Positions 62,705-64,000 of a DNA stretch of 64,000 bases are shown here, piece after piece. Numbering within the stretch: the stretch's first letter is position 1; every line of letters starts with the position of its first letter. The translations under genes were made by a program, and so were the position numbers. The notes under the pieces are model-generated. The model was given only the letters and a program-made list of their open reading frames with translations, was not told the origin of the DNA and searched no databases. The DNA is from Candidatus Woesearchaeota archaeon (GTDB taxonomy: Archaea > Nanobdellota > Nanobdellia > Woesearchaeales > JABGUJ01): contig JABGUJ010000002.1 of assembly GCA_018646625.1 (NCBI GenBank), positions 1 through 64,000 on the forward strand. Reading direction: 5' to 3'.

Positions 62705-64000
62705 ATGATAAAAGAGGTGTTGGAGCTTATTTCTCCTTTGAAAAAAGCACTAAAGTATGTTTTCCTTGGTGCGTTGATATTAGAATTGCTTAAGCTAATT
62801 CCTAATGTAATATTCAAAGAGTTAATAGATTCATTAATAGTATTTGATAAATCTGGAATAAACTACGTTATATTTCTAGTTGTGCTTTCATTTGCTGTTT
62901 CAATAGTGGTTTCATTAACTGAAAAATTCTTTTATAATTTTAGTATTAAGACTATCGTAAAATCAGAAGTATCATTGATGAAAAAAGCTCAACAGAAACT
63001 AATGAATTTATCATTAGGTTATCATGAGAAACATCACACTGGAAAACAAGTTACAAGACTGACAAAAGGAATACATCACTTAAACGTTTTGATGTGGCAC
63101 TCAATATTTGACTTCATACCTGTGTGTCTACAAATAATCTACAGTACAACGTTCATTTTTTTTGTAAGTTGGAAAGTGGGAATATTATTTGTGATATTCA
63201 TACCTATATTCTTAGTCTACACTCACAAGATGGCGTTAAAAATACAACCCATTAGACACATTTATCATGAATGTTTTGAGAAAGCTTCTGGAAAACTTGG
63301 AGAGATGGTAATTAACATAAGAACAGTTAAAGATTTTAATCAAGAAGACGCTGAAAAAAAACTTTTTGATAACCAACTAGACTTATATCACCAATATGTA
63401 CAACAAAGAAGAGAATTTGAGAACTTTCATTTCACAATAAGAGATGTCATACTTCAAGTAGGAAGAATAATCACGCTTAGTGTCTCAATATATTTAGTAT
63501 ACATTGGAGAAATAACTGCGGGAAGTTTAGTTTTGATTGTTACTCTTAACGAGAAAGCATTTGCTTCTGTATATCGTGTTGGTAGAACTTATAATTATGT
63601 AGGAGATTCAATCTCAGGTGTTCAAAGACTAATTGATTTGATGAAAGAAAAAGCTTTGGTTATAGATAAGAAAAGTGCTAAATTATGCAAGAAACTTAAA
63701 GGAAGTATCGAGTTCAAGGATGTAGATTTTAGTTACACAAAAGGAGAACAAGTTCTAAAAGATATAAATTTCAAAGTAAAGCCTAAACAAGTGATAGCTT
63801 TAGTTGGAAGATCTGGCTGTGGGAAAAGCACAATAATAAAACTATTATACAGACATTTTGATATTGATTCTGGAACCATTCTATTAGATGGAAAAGATAT
63901 TACATCTTTCAAGATGGAATCTTTTAGAAAACATTTTGCTATTGTCTCTCAAGACGTAGAATTGTTTAATGCATCAATCTTAGAAAATTTGACATATGGT
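62705..64000 (+). CDS. ABC exporter (membrane plus ATPase domains), truncated by the window end
   Basis: An ABC exporter half-transporter. Residues 1-~310 form the membrane domain (e.g. YVFLGALILELLKLIPNVIF, IIYSTTFIFFVSWKVGILFV). The ATPase domain begins with IEFKDVDFSY and has Walker A LVGRSGCGKSTII near residue 366 and the Q-loop FAIVSQDVELF. The signature motif and Walker B are beyond the edge. A TATA-like TTTATATTAA 25-28 nt upstream suggests a leaderless mRNA. Missing from the ORF track because no stop is reached. Confidence 0.92.
   Translation, partial: MIKEVLELISPLKKALKYVFLGALILELLKLIPNVIFKELIDSLIVFDKSGINYVIFLVVLSFAVSIVVSLTEKFFYNFSIKTIVKSEVSLMKKAQQKLMNLSLGYHEKHHTGKQVTRLTKGIHHLNVLMWHSIFDFIPVCLQIIYSTTFIFFVSWKVGILFVIFIPIFLVYTHKMALKIQPIRHIYHECFEKASGKLGEMVINIRTVKDFNQEDAEKKLFDNQLDLYHQYVQQRREFENFHFTIRDVILQVGRIITLSVSIYLVYIGEITAGSLVLIVTLNEKAFASVYRVGRTYNYVGDSISGVQRLIDLMKEKALVIDKKSAKLCKKLKGSIEFKDVDFSYTKGEQVLKDINFKVKPKQVIALVGRSGCGKSTIIKLLYRHFDIDSGTILLDGKDITSFKMESFRKHFAIVSQDVELFNASILENLTYG

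Overview
The window looks like a chromosomal piece of an AT-rich archaeon, most probably a DPANN lineage of the Nanoarchaeota / Woesearchaeota / Pacearchaeota type. Direct evidence: a partial archaeal-type 16S rRNA gene; intron-containing tRNAs; an archaeal transcription/translation cluster (eS31, eS24, Spt4, Rpo7, PIN nuclease); a hidden eL41 gene; an AglB/STT3-type oligosaccharyltransferase; and TATA boxes about 26-29 nt before start codons, implying many leaderless mRNAs. The lineage call is inference from gene content; the 16S sequence would settle it.

Layout. 1-970: 5' part of 16S rRNA (minus). 971-3674: rRNA promoter and leader, eL41, a coiled-coil protein, a CxxC zinc protein and two small basic proteins of unknown function. 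3809-4020: tRNA-Glu(UUC) and an intron-bearing tRNA-Ile(UAU). 4066-8609: a tight five-gene minus-strand operon with a JAMM peptidase, a tandem-Rossmann ThiF/E1 protein, a 380-aa protein with an E2-like C-terminal motif, a small protein ending in LGG-YK and a transglutaminase-fold protein. I read it as a candidate ubiquitin-like conjugation/deconjugation system and as the most interesting part of the window. 8845-19169: surface cluster 1, six plus-strand membrane or secreted proteins, one 1548 aa long. 19195-21171: AglB. 21189-23002: ribosomal/RNA polymerase cluster. 23012-25393: secreted transglutaminase, mini-FTR-like Cys protein, tRNA-Ser(GCU) with intron. 25473-41225: glycan cluster (GT4, GT2 x2, two flippases, two O-antigen-ligase-type proteins, methyltransferases, AglH-type GlcNAc-1-P transferase, UDP-glucose dehydrogenase, RmlD, cupin). 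41356-52121: surface cluster 2, paralogous in part to cluster 1. 52118-54868: TPR protein, HEPN-MNT toxin-antitoxin pair, two tandem paralogous membrane-anchored proteins. 55029-64000: giant coiled-coil protein, RecB-like/RNase H-like nuclease, DUF5652, HAD phosphatase, small membrane proteins and a truncated ABC exporter.

How it fits together: the glycan cluster and AglB can build lipid-linked glycans and transfer them to surface proteins. The two surface clusters on either side of the glycan cluster encode very large secreted proteins, several rich in Asn-X-Ser/Thr sequons, that are plausible acceptors. No CRISPR array, insertion sequence or transposase was seen.
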